18,245 bases of DNA, taken from positions 1 to 18,245 of the forward strand of contig RDOF01000049.1 in NCBI GenBank assembly GCA_011365025.1, written 5' to 3'. The notes below the pieces were generated by a model. The model was given only the letters and a program-made list of their open reading frames with translations. It searched no databases and was not told where the DNA came from. This stretch comes from Candidatus Thorarchaeota archaeon. Its GTDB lineage: Archaea; Asgardarchaeota; Thorarchaeia; Thorarchaeales; Thorarchaeaceae. A program made the translations under genes and the position numbers. This document shows positions 8,519 to 16,498 of the stretch, piece by piece. Positions within the stretch are counted from its first letter, which is position 1. The number at the start of each line of letters is the position of its first letter.

Positions 8519-9736
8519 TCAAAGCGACCTCTCGAGAAGGAGTCGTGCCCTTCGTGGATATGTCCTTTTAACCTCGGTTCTATCAGCACCATGGAATTCT
8601 GAGAATTCATTGATGCCTGCGATGAGCCGATTCATTCCCTCCTCGTTCTTCCAAAAGTCATCCTCAAGGTAGAGAGATATGAGTTCCATCCATCCATCCT
8701 TTCTGTGCATCTTTGCATCCACCCTGCCTACAAGGTTGGTTCCATCGAGAATTGGCAAGACGTGGTATCCGTGCTTTCGTTTGTCGGGCGGAGTGTATGC
8801 TTCCAGTTTGTAGTCAAACCCCCACACATCTTGAGGGAAGTGACGCTCACGGACGACATTATCAAAGGGTGATAGGAACTTGACTGGCTGATCTGGAAAA
8901 GAATTGGCTTCAGCAACCTTCAGTCGGAACGCGTTTCTCTGCAAAGTGAAGTATCGTTCAGAGAATCCATCAATCTTAACCTCTTTCAATACATCTGCTT
9001 CGCAAAGACTCTCGAGATATCGCAGGAGCGGTTCCTTTTCGAAACCCCATTTCTTACTTGCTTTGAATCGGCCCATGTAAGTGCGTATGTCCTTTTGACT
9101 TCCAATTCCAAGGGAGTCCAAGGTCGTGAGAACTGTGAATTCATCCGCTTCCTCTTGCGTCATGGGCTCCACGCTAATATTCGAGGGCATGATTCTCTCA
9201 GGAAGGTCGTAATATTTCTGAAAGCCTTCTCTATTCGAAATAAGCAGCTTGCCCGAGAGATGCAAAGCCTGCATTGCACGGCTTTCGGGGCCGCCACCCC
9301 AGCCTTTTGGACCCGAACTCTTGAAATCCGAACTCGATGTTGGTCCGTTTTCCTTCACGAAGGCATAGACCCTCTCGATGAGGTTTTTGTTCTTTGACGC
9401 CCACTGATACCACCAGCCGCCTTCGATCGACTCCAACTGCTTCATTCGCAGGGCGTAGTAAGGATAGCTTTCCACTGGAAGAAGGCACATCGCATGAGAC
9501 CAGTACTCGAATAGGCTTTTGTTCTCGAGGGCAGACCACACCTCCCCCTCCTTATATCCAGGGAGCCTATTGAATAGAGTTAGATTATGACTTCGAGAAA
9601 CAACCGACATTGTATCAATCTGAATATTGTGGATGCGGTGTGCCGCATCAAGAATCGACTTGTAGGGGCGCTGCGTTCTAAGGCCTTGGATATCAAGAAT
9701 GAGGCATTTTGCCTGCTCTGGGGAGATCTCTAACAT
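8519..9736 (-). CDS. YcaQ/AlkX-like DNA glycosylase (winged-helix HTH_42 family)
   Basis: The 405-residue product belongs to the YcaQ/AlkZ family of winged-helix DNA glycosylases, which excise bulky or crosslinked bases. The signature is the block IQIDTMSVVSRSHNL followed by LFNRLPGYKEGEVW and LFEYWSHAMCLLP in the N-terminal half; the catalytic pair would be Q39 and D41 (Q-x-D, the form seen in YcaQ/AlkX rather than the Q-x-Q of AlkZ). The C-terminal half includes SPFDNVVRERHFP and ends with the barrel-like domain of the family. ATG 9736 is preferred to TTG 9742; an ACTTAAG TATA-like site lies about 25 nt upstream, suggesting an almost leaderless message. It diverges from the ICMT-like gene and lies near an AP endonuclease gene, the logical next enzyme in base excision repair. 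Confidence 0.85.
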   Translation of the reverse strand: MLEISPEQAKCLILDIQGLRTQRPYKSILDAAHRIHNIQIDTMSVVSRSHNLTLFNRLPGYKEGEVWSALENKSLFEYWSHAMCLLPVESYPYYALRMKQLESIEGGWWYQWASKNKNLIERVYAFVKENGPTSSSDFKSSGPKGWGGGPESRAMQALHLSGKLLISNREGFQKYYDLPERIMPSNISVEPMTQEEADEFTVLTTLDSLGIGSQKDIRTYMGRFKASKKWGFEKEPLLRYLESLCEADVLKEVKIDGFSERYFTLQRNAFRLKVAEANSFPDQPVKFLSPFDNVVRERHFPQDVWGFDYKLEAYTPPDKRKHGYHVLPILDGTNLVGRVDAKMHRKDGWMELISLYLEDDFWKNEEGMNRLIAGINEFSEFHGADRTEVKRTYPRRARLLLERSL

Positions 9737-9945
9737 AGGCAAGCATTGGGGACATCCGACTTAAGTAGGGTTCTCCCGAAGGACCGCATGTCCGTAATTT
9801 TGTTTGATAGGAATAGACCTTGAGATAAGGAAATTCATTGGTGAGGCAACTGCGGGCTTCTTTAGCATATAGCAGAGGCGTTGCAGTTACATAGATATTG
9901 AGCTTTTGCCGGAACCCGTATTAGGCTCCATTCTAATCAAATCTC
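9737..9945. other. Divergent intergenic region, no gene seen
   Basis: These 209 bp separate the glycosylase and methyltransferase starts. They hold an ACTTAAG TATA-like site for the reverse-strand gene and a weak GTATTAGG at about 9918 for the forward gene. I find no tRNA-like arms, small ORF with a ribosome site, or long repeat. Confidence 0.4.
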
Positions 9946-10554
9946 ATGTTGGTTCCGTGGCTGAATTTCATTTCTTTGCATATCAGTGCCCTTCTTTTTG
10001 CTTACCTTGGGATTCTAAGCACAATGCCCGTTACGCTTGAGGAGAAGCATGGAAACCAGGCATGGTCATACTGCAAGACTCTCCGATACGCATCATTTGC
10101 TTTTGCAGCCATCATGGTGGCAAACACCATTCTTTGGGTTTGGTTCCCAATTCCCGAAATCGCATGGATTATCAGCTCCAATCCAATGTTTGGCATAGTG
10201 GTTGGCATAATAATCGGTTTACCCTGCTTTGCGATCATGGCAGTCGCTATGAAGGACGCAGGCACAGAGATGTCGTACCCGGTAAAGGAAACAACGCTGC
10301 ACGGAGGCATATACAGGAAGATTCGACACCCCGGAGCACTTGGCGAAATGCCACTGTATGTGGTACTTGCCCTTTTTGTTAACTCCCTGTTTCTCGTACT
10401 TTGGATGACGGTATATGTTGTCTTGTTCACCGCAATCAACATCCATTACGAAGAGGAAGATCTTGTGAAGAGATTCGGCGACGAGTATATTGAATACAGG
10501 AAGAGAACTCCAGCGCTCCTCCCGGGCTTTAGACGCAAGAACGCAAAGGATTAA
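9946..10554 (+). CDS. ICMT/PEMT-like integral membrane methyltransferase
   Basis: The 202-residue product has about five hydrophobic helices (roughly 5-27, 48-67, 82-101, and a pair between 134 and 166). The conserved C-terminal block matches the isoprenylcysteine carboxyl methyltransferase / phospholipid methyltransferase group: GGIYRKIRHPG at 120-130 with a following Glu at 134, then the EEEDLVKRFGDEYIEYRKRTP region at 169-189, which forms the SAM site in this fold. The substrate could be a prenylated cysteine, a phospholipid or an isoprenoid; most archaeal members are uncharacterised. Its ATG has no clear ribosome site and may be close to the transcript start. It is followed 89 bp later by the exonuclease III gene on the same strand. 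Confidence 0.8.
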   Translation: MLVPWLNFISLHISALLFAYLGILSTMPVTLEEKHGNQAWSYCKTLRYASFAFAAIMVANTILWVWFPIPEIAWIISSNPMFGIVVGIIIGLPCFAIMAVAMKDAGTEMSYPVKETTLHGGIYRKIRHPGALGEMPLYVVLALFVNSLFLVLWMTVYVVLFTAINIHYEEEDLVKRFGDEYIEYRKRTPALLPGFRRKNAKD

Positions 10555-10612
10555 GGCGGCAATATTCATTCCAACTCTGAATTACACTTTTCTTGAAGCC
10601 ACAAACGAATGC

Positions 10613-10620
10613 CTTTATCA
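10613..10620 (+). promoter_or_regulatory. TATA-like box for the exonuclease III gene
   Basis: CTTTATCA is centred about 27 nt before GTG 10644, the spacing of an archaeal TATA box to a leaderless start. This favours GTG 10644 over the TTG at 10593. Confidence 0.45.
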
Positions 10621-10643
10621 GAAGGGGATTCTCCGGTCAACTT

Positions 10644-11402
10644 GTGAAGATCGTCTCGTGGAATGTAAATGGGATACGAGCAAGTCTATCAAAGGGACTT
10701 CCTGAATTCATCAAACAAGAGAAGGCCGACATTTACTGCTTTCAGGAAACAAAGGCATCGACAGAAACTGAGGGGATTGCACCTTTAGAATTGCTTGAAT
10801 ACCAAGAGTACTGGCATCATGCGGGGAAGAAGGGCTATAGCGGAACCATGGTTCTCACAAAAATCGAGCCGCTCTCGGCAACATTCGGAATGGGTAAGGC
10901 ATGGCCAGACAATGAAGGGAGAGTCATTACGCTTGAGCTGAATAGTTTCTACCTGATAAATGTCTATTTCCCTAATGCAGGCAAGAACCTTGAACGCCTG
11001 AATTTCAAGCTTGAATTCAACGACCATCTTATGAAACACATACAAAAGCTACGGAAAGAGAAGCCGGTGGTTCTCACCGGGGACTTCAATGTTTCTCATA
11101 AGGAAGTAGACATTGCTAGACCGAAATCCAACAGGGGGCGAGCGGGTTTCACAGATGAAGAACGAGCCTGGTTTGACAAACTACTTGAAAAAGAGTACAT
11201 TGACTCCTTCAGGAAGTTCACAGAAGAAGGTGGCCACTATACATGGTGGTCATATATGCATAATGCAAGGGCCAAGAATATTGGATGGCGACTGGACTAC
11301 TTCGTGATTAGTGGGGAATTGCGGTCGAATCTCCAAAAGAGTGACATTCTAAGTGAAGTGCTTGGCTCTGACCATTGTCCCATTAGATTGGTAATTGGCT
11401 AG
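10644..11402 (+). CDS. xth: Exonuclease III-type AP endonuclease
   Basis: The 252-residue product is a full-length member of the exonuclease III/APE1 family, which cuts DNA 5' to abasic sites with a divalent metal. Visible motifs are KIVSWNVNGIRA at the N-terminus (metal/backbone Asn), IYCFQETKA (metal-binding Glu), LTGDFNVSHKEVDI (catalytic Asp and Asn), WRLDYF, and LGSDHCPIRL at the end (catalytic Asp-His pair). All catalytic positions are kept. The family normally begins at the first strand, which fits GTG 10644; an in-frame TTG 51 bp upstream would add an unconserved leader. The glycosylase gene 900 bp to the left makes substrates for this enzyme, though the two genes are on opposite strands and are not one operon. 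Confidence 0.95.
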   Translation: MKIVSWNVNGIRASLSKGLPEFIKQEKADIYCFQETKASTETEGIAPLELLEYQEYWHHAGKKGYSGTMVLTKIEPLSATFGMGKAWPDNEGRVITLELNSFYLINVYFPNAGKNLERLNFKLEFNDHLMKHIQKLRKEKPVVLTGDFNVSHKEVDIARPKSNRGRAGFTDEERAWFDKLLEKEYIDSFRKFTEEGGHYTWWSYMHNARAKNIGWRLDYFVISGELRSNLQKSDILSEVLGSDHCPIRLVIG

Positions 11403-11431
11403 CAGGACTGGGCCATTTGGTAAAGCCTGAA

Positions 11432-11447
11432 CTGAGTAGCAGTACTC
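11432..11447. repeat. Short inverted repeat in spacer
   Basis: TGAGTA and TACTCA flank a 4-nt loop (GCAG) 30 bp after the exonuclease III stop. It could act at the 3' end of that message or as a site for the next gene; no T-run follows. Confidence 0.3.
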
Positions 11448-11489
11448 ATTAAGCCCATAGAGCTCTTCGAACCAGCAGGTGCTGATTTC

Positions 11490-12032
11490 ATGGTTGAGAG
11501 TGACAGCCTATTCACAAAGACTCCTTTCCTCATTGTCATTATCAGAATGATTCTAGCACCACTATTTTTCCTATCATATATCTACAAGCTGACTATAGTT
11601 GCCCTTGCTCTCTATCTGGCTGTTTCTCTTTCCGACATACTTGATGGATACGTAGCAAGAAGACAAAACATACTCCCTGCATCGCCCATGGAGGCATATC
11701 TTGACCCAGTAGCAGACTTCATCTTCGTTCTTTTTTCTTTCCTTGCATTCTCTCTTAGTCTAATATACCCAATATGGGTGCTTTTCATATTGCTGTTCAT
11801 GTTCCTCTTTTTTCTGGCATCTTCGAGCACTCAGGAGCCTCTCTACGATCCAATTGGCAAATACTATGGGATATTCCTATTCGGAACTATTGGAGTGACG
11901 CTTCTCTTCCCACTTGACATCGTCCTCGATTTTGTGCTCATACTCATCATGTTCTACACGGTCGTTTTATTCATTTGTCGAATAGTCTACCTCTGGAAAG
12001 GACGCCTAGAGAATAAGAACTTAAATTCATGA
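11490..12032 (+). CDS. CDP-alcohol phosphatidyltransferase family protein with altered signature
   Basis: The 180-residue membrane protein has about six helices and resembles CDP-alcohol phosphotransferases, which join a lipid-linked CDP group to a polar alcohol such as glycerol phosphate, serine or inositol. The signature is read as D49-x2-D52-G53-x2-A56-R57, then D72-x3-D76. All four Asp are present. However, ten residues separate A-R from the position normally held by Gly (8-9 is usual), and that position is Glu (E68, in SPMEAYLDPVAD). The later DPIGKYYGIFLFG resembles the Gly-Lys helix start of the family. Enzyme activity is likely but not certain. The ATG lies 87 bp after the exonuclease III stop; no strong ribosome site is seen. 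Confidence 0.82.
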   Translation: MVESDSLFTKTPFLIVIIRMILAPLFFLSYIYKLTIVALALYLAVSLSDILDGYVARRQNILPASPMEAYLDPVADFIFVLFSFLAFSLSLIYPIWVLFILLFMFLFFLASSSTQEPLYDPIGKYYGIFLFGTIGVTLLFPLDIVLDFVLILIMFYTVVLFICRIVYLWKGRLENKNLNS

Positions 12033-12071
12033 ATGACTCAGGTATCAATAGCCAAGAGCTGAGGAATGCAC

Positions 12072-12626
12072 ATGAGTAAGAAACGCGTCTGCAGTATGTT
12101 GTGCGTCATCGTCGTTGTAGGTTTGATAGCTACTACAATAGTTGTAGTCAGCCTGAATAGCCGAGAGATCATCCAAGATATAGAAATCCAAAATGCTGAT
12201 GGGGCAACAGGCACTGTATTTGTGGTTTCCAGACCTGGATTGACTGGTTTCCATGTAGGCACAATGAACGAATTCATTCGCGGATTGGTTGATGCAGACT
12301 GGCGAGTTGAAGTAACCACACCTTCATCTCAGACTCTGACAAATGTGACATCGTATGATCTAGTAATATTGGCTTGTCCTGTAAATGGAGCAAGTCCACA
12401 TCAAGCAATGCAAGACTATCTTGCACGAGTAGATTTTGGTGGAAGGCCGGTTATCCTTGTTCTAACATCAGGTGGAGAAGATGCTAGTCCCGCCATGGGA
12501 GTCTTTAATGACTTAGTAGTTGATGCCAATGGAGTTGTTCAAGATGAGCTGTCTTATTGGCTTCTAGATGGTGCTGCTGCAGGAACTGCTTACACAGATG
12601 GCACTCAGGTCACACTTGGAGCTTAG
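12072..12626 (+). CDS. Membrane-anchored flavodoxin-like protein
   Basis: The 184-residue product begins with basic residues (KKR) and a hydrophobic helix at about 8-28 (LCVIVVVGLIATTIVVVSL), so the rest is predicted to lie outside the membrane. After a short linker comes an alpha/beta region: the strand TVFVVSRPGLTGF resembles the first strand and FMN phosphate loop of flavodoxins; YDLVILACPVNGASP and RPVILVLTSGGEDAS resemble the next strands and loops. FMN binding is inferred from this resemblance. ATG 12072 is preferred to ATG 12066 because GAGG lies 7 nt before it. Its stop codon directly abuts that of the convergent PanE-like gene. A cleaved signal peptide instead of an anchor cannot be excluded. 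Confidence 0.7.
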   Translation: MSKKRVCSMLCVIVVVGLIATTIVVVSLNSREIIQDIEIQNADGATGTVFVVSRPGLTGFHVGTMNEFIRGLVDADWRVEVTTPSSQTLTNVTSYDLVILACPVNGASPHQAMQDYLARVDFGGRPVILVLTSGGEDASPAMGVFNDLVVDANGVVQDELSYWLLDGAAAGTAYTDGTQVTLGA

Positions 12627-13598
12627 CTAAAGCAACGGAATTGTAGTACCATCATCAACAAGCAGTGTGTCAGAATGAAGATACTCCATCAATCTATCAA
12701 ATGCTGGAGTTTTGGCCCCGGATTCATCGGCGAGTTCCTGAAACTCATTGGCAAGATGTTTCATCTCAGCCCTAGCTGCTCCAGCATGACCTGCAAGAGA
12801 GATCTCGCTCTCTCGAGAACCCATCCGTCCACTGAATAATCTCTGCAAAAGCCAGATAGGCATTCTGGAAAGGGTGTTAAATCGACTAGGCTCAATCTTA
12901 ATTCCGAGTTTTCTGATAATTCGAAATGCATCTTTAACACCTTGAAGCATGAGCCGCATTAAAGCCGGCGTTCGTGCCAAACGATGATTATCACCATTGG
13001 CTGCATAAATAGCTCCAACCAAAGGAAGTATGAATGCAATATGGCATTTCAGCCAACCATCAATACTCCGCGGCACCTCTGGACTGAAGTTCATCTGGCT
13101 TAGAAAATCGACCGTACTTCTTAGAGCAGTAGAAGATTCTATACCCGCATTGCCAACCCATATCACAGGAGAGTCGCTTGCCATCATCCTGATGTAATCG
13201 GACTCCCAGCGACCCGCCACGCCTAGGAAGCCAAGCAGAATCCGGTCTGGGGGAATGAATGCCTTATAATCGTTCGTAGCGGTCACATTGTTTCCCAGAA
13301 AAGCAGCTATGCCGCATTCGATCCGTTCACCCAGAAATGGAGCGAATTCAATTGCCTGCTGTTTCTGCATTGAAACCAGAAACAAGTCGTAAGCCTCTTC
13401 GGCGTCAATCCTTGAAACTATGGGCACATGTTGAGTTGCAACCAAGTCTGATGGATGGTAGGCAATTCTGATGCCGTTCTGTCTGTAGTTATCAAATCTT
13501 TCTCCTCTCGCGAGGAGACTGACATCTGCACCATTCTTCTGAAGGTAGCATGCCAAAAAGCTACCCTGAACGCCTGCTCCACAGACTAGAGCCTTCAT
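12627..13598 (-). CDS. Ketopantoate reductase-like NAD(P)-dependent oxidoreductase (PanE/ApbA fold)
   Basis: The 323-residue product opens with MKALVCGAGVQG, a Rossmann GxGxxG at residues 7-12, followed by ADVSLLARGERF, the dinucleotide ribose/phosphate-binding strand. The middle IECGIAAFLGNNV matches the second cofactor loop of PanE-type reductases, where the family has QNG. K184 in DGWLKCHIAFILP is placed like the catalytic Lys that opens the C-terminal helical domain. The family reduces 2-ketopantoate in pantothenate synthesis, but many homologues act on other 2-keto acids; the loop differs (GNN for QNG), so I do not assign panE. A strong TATA/operator element (13613-13639) lies just upstream, giving a leader of about 12 nt to ATG 13598. 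Confidence 0.82.
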   Translation of the reverse strand: MKALVCGAGVQGSFLACYLQKNGADVSLLARGERFDNYRQNGIRIAYHPSDLVATQHVPIVSRIDAEEAYDLFLVSMQKQQAIEFAPFLGERIECGIAAFLGNNVTATNDYKAFIPPDRILLGFLGVAGRWESDYIRMMASDSPVIWVGNAGIESSTALRSTVDFLSQMNFSPEVPRSIDGWLKCHIAFILPLVGAIYAANGDNHRLARTPALMRLMLQGVKDAFRIIRKLGIKIEPSRFNTLSRMPIWLLQRLFSGRMGSRESEISLAGHAGAARAEMKHLANEFQELADESGAKTPAFDRLMEYLHSDTLLVDDGTTIPLL

Positions 13599-13612
13599 CT
13601 TTGATTCACGCG

Positions 13613-13639
13613 TAAAAGTTAGAGGGGTCTAACTTTTAA
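13613..13639 (-). promoter_or_regulatory. TATA box with overlapping inverted repeat (shared element, copy 1)
   Basis: On the reverse strand a TTAAAAGT TATA-like box (13632-13639) runs into TTAGACCCCTCTAA. The whole forms a perfect 11-bp inverted repeat (13613-13623 with 13628-13638) around a 4-nt spacer. The palindrome would lie between TATA and the transcription start (about 13610), a classic repressor position. The first 22 bases recur with one change at 16583-16604. Confidence 0.6.
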
Positions 13640-13827
13640 TCCTTGCGGACAAAACACTGCCGACGAGTGCAATTCTTGGGGTTTCTTGCTGAAGATATCC
13701 CAAACGGAAATGGAGGCGAGCAGATTTGTGAAAGATGTCTTCATCCCTTTTGAGAGATGAAGCAAATGTCTGTAATGAGGTTCAAGAATAAAGGCTAGGA
13801 GTTGCTAGTCAGCCAATGCTAGGAAAC
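13640..13827. other. Intergenic spacer with small hairpins, no gene seen
   Basis: Between the two reverse-strand genes there is no supported ORF or RNA gene. It holds a 7-bp inverted repeat (CTTCATC/GATGAAG, near 13739-13762) and, at 13818-13832, GCTAGG-AAA-CCTAGC, a small hairpin that overlaps the stop codon of the 13828-14568 gene. GCTAG is repeated three times in this last part. Confidence 0.35.
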
Positions 13828-14568
13828 CTAGCTGATTCTGCCCTTCCAGGCCCTTTCTATCTTCTTTTCGCGGTTGTAATGAGCCATCTCGCCTCTGCCA
13901 TGAGAAGTTGTGCCAGTATGGATGACATATACATAGAAGATAACCAAGAGCAAGGCAAATCCAATTCCCAGGATATCACCAGCAAGAATGAGCCCAACCA
14001 TTCCGGCAAGTAGGGAAGTCAGTAATGTCCACAGACCTGAGAAGAAGAAGAACCATTTCCGCTTAGGTGGTGAGGCCAGCAAAAATGACTCATAGTCAAT
14101 CTTCAGGGTAGGTTCACGATATTCATCATAACACATTGCCTCAAGGCGAATTCCCAGAGCGGAGCCTGCAATTAGTCGGCCATAGGGATAGAAGAAGGCA
14201 ACGACAAAGAAGAGGCCAAAGAACCGAATAACAACTGCAACAACTTCCGAAATACTCCAGGAGCCAAGAGAAAACCAGTCGACAGGCGTTCCCAATCCAT
14301 AAAGAAACACAACAAAGGAGAACAAGCCACATACCGTTTCAAGGGCAAGAAAGGGCCCAATTCTGTAGGTCTTCCCTCGGTCAATGCGAAAGAGATGATT
14401 GCGTATCTCTGTTGCCTTTTTCACCTCTGCAATATCAGGAGCAGGTTCCCGCTTGATCTGTCTAAGCAATTTCCAAAACTGCTTTCGTGTTTCTTTCGAG
14501 ACCTCTTCTTTGTCCTTGATTTCTGTGTGGATTCCTTCCAGTTGGTCTAGTATACTCGACAATTGCAT
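13828..14568 (-). CDS. Four-helix membrane protein with charged N-terminal helix, function unknown
   Basis: The 246-residue product is not a family I can name. Residues 1-55 are highly charged and helical, probably a coiled coil on the cytoplasmic side. Hydrophobic segments lie at about 72-92, 108-128, 172-196 and 198-216, arranged as two pairs separated by a polar loop (129-171). The tail (222-246) is basic. No catalytic motif or metal site is apparent. ATG 14568 has AGGAG very close upstream; TATA-like CTAATAG and CTAAATAG sites are at about 14591-14598 and 14625-14632 on the reverse strand. It diverges from the SAM methyltransferase gene with 164 bp between starts. Confidence 0.65.
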   Translation of the reverse strand: MQLSSILDQLEGIHTEIKDKEEVSKETRKQFWKLLRQIKREPAPDIAEVKKATEIRNHLFRIDRGKTYRIGPFLALETVCGLFSFVVFLYGLGTPVDWFSLGSWSISEVVAVVIRFFGLFFVVAFFYPYGRLIAGSALGIRLEAMCYDEYREPTLKIDYESFLLASPPKRKWFFFFSGLWTLLTSLLAGMVGLILAGDILGIGFALLLVIFYVYVIHTGTTSHGRGEMAHYNREKKIERAWKGRIS

Positions 14569-14703
14569 TCTCCTGACGTAGAGGATGAATCTATTAGCCC
14601 GAGAGGATCCATCTTCCTTTTGTCCTATTTAGAGAGGCGAATTCCACAATAATAATCATTGGTTTGGAAAATGCGGTATGTCACGGAAGAGGTGAGATTT
14701 AGC

Positions 14704-14710
14704 TTAAATA
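14704..14710 (+). promoter_or_regulatory. TATA box for a leaderless methyltransferase message
   Basis: TTAAATA is centred 26 nt before ATG 14733, the classic archaeal spacing to the transcription start, and no Shine-Dalgarno sequence is present between them. Confidence 0.65.
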
Positions 14711-14732
14711 CACGTTTTACCAAGATATTTCC

Positions 14733-15416
14733 ATGAGCGACAGGGGCGAGAGCGACTTCATTAAACTCCCGAGCTCTGGCGCATCCATGTACGACCGCAT
14801 GATGAAAGCTAGGGCAACCCTGCAGCAGATTGGCGAGATAGCAGATTTTCTCACCTCGGTGATTGATTCTGGGCGGCTTTTGGATGTAGGAACGGGCCCA
14901 GGCAGACTCCTACAGGAAATACATGGAAGGAATCCCTCAATTAGCCTCTATGGACTTGACATCTCGGAATCAATGATCAGACTAGCCGAAAGGAATCTTA
15001 ATGGCATTGATGTCAGTCTACACGTTTCCTCAATTCAAAAATCTGCGTTTGAGGACGATTTCTTTAGCTTGGTCACGTGCACAGGCAGCTTTTACCTGTG
15101 GAATGATCCCGAAAAGGGTTTGAACGAGATCTACAGGATTCTGAAGCCTGGAAAGACGGCATTTCTGTTTGAAACTCACAGTGACTATGACAGAGTAGCT
15201 CTTCGAGAACAGGTTAAGAAGAATCTACAGGGAGAGAGCTTCTTTAGGAGAATCCTGATGCCAAGATTTCTAGGCAGGCAGCTTAAGATGGCATACTCGC
15301 AACAGGAAACCAGAGAAATCCTTCTGAAATCCGATTTTGCGGGCCACTTTGACATTTTCAACGCAACACTTGCAAGTCTTCCGATATGGCTAAGAATTGA
15401 GCTTTACAAGCCTTAG
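14733..15416 (+). CDS. Class I SAM-dependent methyltransferase
   Basis: The 227-residue product is a Methyltransf_11-type enzyme. Motif I is DVGTGPG (51-57), with the acidic residue for the SAM ribose at D76 in YGLDIS; CTGSFYLWNDPEKGL and RILKPGKTAFLFE match the motif IV and post-motif regions. The first 45 residues form the usual helical cap, and the C-terminal third (SYSQQETREILLKSDF-like helices) is the variable substrate lid. The acceptor cannot be deduced; small molecules, quinones or lipids are all seen in this family. It has its own TATA box and appears leaderless. It converges with the DUF3795 gene, with 38 bp between stops. Confidence 0.88.
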   Translation: MSDRGESDFIKLPSSGASMYDRMMKARATLQQIGEIADFLTSVIDSGRLLDVGTGPGRLLQEIHGRNPSISLYGLDISESMIRLAERNLNGIDVSLHVSSIQKSAFEDDFFSLVTCTGSFYLWNDPEKGLNEIYRILKPGKTAFLFETHSDYDRVALREQVKKNLQGESFFRRILMPRFLGRQLKMAYSQQETREILLKSDFAGHFDIFNATLASLPIWLRIELYKP

Positions 15417-15454
15417 GTGCCGAAACGCGAATTGGTCCGATGCGACATTGCGCC

Positions 15455-16498
15455 TCAGGCAGCAAGGAATTTGAAGTCTGCCTTTGAAAACCGTGAATAT
15501 GCCGTATTCTTGAACTCTCGTGACAATTCACTAGCATAGAATTTCATTGCCCGAAGCGCATCGGGCCCGCCAATGCGTTTTTCGAAGTTTATCACAAGAT
15601 TCCATGTAGGTTTATCAGTCCCTGGAATTTGCGTCCTAAGATATCCCAGTCCAGTTGTCCACTCATCATGAAGCTGCTCTAATTCTGCAATAATTCCAAT
15701 CTCTCTTAGCATTCTGAAGTAGCTCTCAGCACGGCCGACCATAGCGAGTGGATCCTTGCCTTTCTTATTCGCACCATAGGTCATCCCATCCAAAATCAGT
15801 GATTTTCCATCGTTTTCGACCTGACCATTTTCAAATGCAATCCAAAGCAATCTGAGAAGAATATCACGCCTATTCTTTATGGTTTCAAAGCCGGCCAAAG
15901 TATCTGGATGTTTTAGTCCGAAATCTGAGCTTGATACCTCCTCTAGAATTGCATGGACGTTTCGGAAACTCTCGGATGGCATACCCTTCAGTTTGGTAGA
16001 TTCGGGATATTCGAGTATCTTTTTCATGGGCCCTTCGATGGTCTTGGCCTCAACGATCGCATCATCTGTGAGCCCTAATCGAATCTCATCCAAGTGTGCC
16101 TTTCCCTGAAAGGGCTCTATGAAATCCTGATATGCATAATCAGGAACGGGCTCGCCTATTCTCTTTGAAACAGACGCCCTAGTGATTTCGTCAACACGCG
16201 ACTCTATCCAGTCGCAGGGATACCTTGAGCAGTGGGCGCAGTTCTCAATTTCACTATAGTTCGCGCATTTTCTCGCCAAACAGCCCCGAAGGAAATTGTG
16301 GACACCGACATTCTTGGCAAGCTTGGCATCAGGAGTCTGACAGCCATGACAGGGATTCTCCGTTGGCGAATATCCCACATACTTCTTTGCTTCCTCTCGA
16401 TATTCAAGCCATTGCATATCATTGAGCTGTGCACGCCTGAAGCGTCCCCACGGGCAAGTCCCACAGCAATTGCCGCATTTCCCAATCGGTCCTTGCAC
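15455..16498 (-). CDS. Cysteine-rich DUF3795 domain protein with long C-terminal domain
   Basis: With the GTG start at 16498 the product is 347 residues. Its first 105 residues contain the DUF3795 cysteine pattern: CGNCCGTCPWG, NPCHGCQTPD, then GCLARKC and NCAHCSRYPCDWI, about ten Cys that probably bind zinc or an iron-sulfur cluster. The remaining 240 residues are mixed alpha/beta, with GFETIKNRRDILLRLLWIAF and WNLVINFEKRIGGPDALRAM, and match nothing I can name. GTG 16498 is chosen because GGAGGT lies 6 nt upstream and the domain starts there. ATG 16564 in the same frame would add 22 residues with a hydrophobic run and would fit the TATA box at 16597-16604 better; this choice is open. Confidence 0.78.
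   Translation of the reverse strand: MQGPIGKCGNCCGTCPWGRFRRAQLNDMQWLEYREEAKKYVGYSPTENPCHGCQTPDAKLAKNVGVHNFLRGCLARKCANYSEIENCAHCSRYPCDWIESRVDEITRASVSKRIGEPVPDYAYQDFIEPFQGKAHLDEIRLGLTDDAIVEAKTIEGPMKKILEYPESTKLKGMPSESFRNVHAILEEVSSSDFGLKHPDTLAGFETIKNRRDILLRLLWIAFENGQVENDGKSLILDGMTYGANKKGKDPLAMVGRAESYFRMLREIGIIAELEQLHDEWTTGLGYLRTQIPGTDKPTWNLVINFEKRIGGPDALRAMKFYASELSREFKNTAYSRFSKADFKFLAA

Noticed and set aside
8323..8571. Forward-strand ORF of 82 residues rich in Val and Asp
   Set aside because: It is the antisense of the threonine/serine linker and of the end of the glycosylase gene; its valine-aspartate run mirrors the repeat codons.
9737..9945. Possible tRNA or small RNA in the longest divergent spacer
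   Set aside because: No TpsiC-arm consensus or cloverleaf pairing could be found.
7409..10554. Possible functional link of the small GTPase with the ICMT-like methyltransferase, as in eukaryotic prenylated Ras
   Set aside because: The GTPase has no C-terminal Cys, and the genes are 2 kb apart on opposite strands.
10219..10569. Reverse-strand ORF opposite the ICMT-like gene
   Set aside because: No motif or ribosome site; the forward frame carries clear family motifs.
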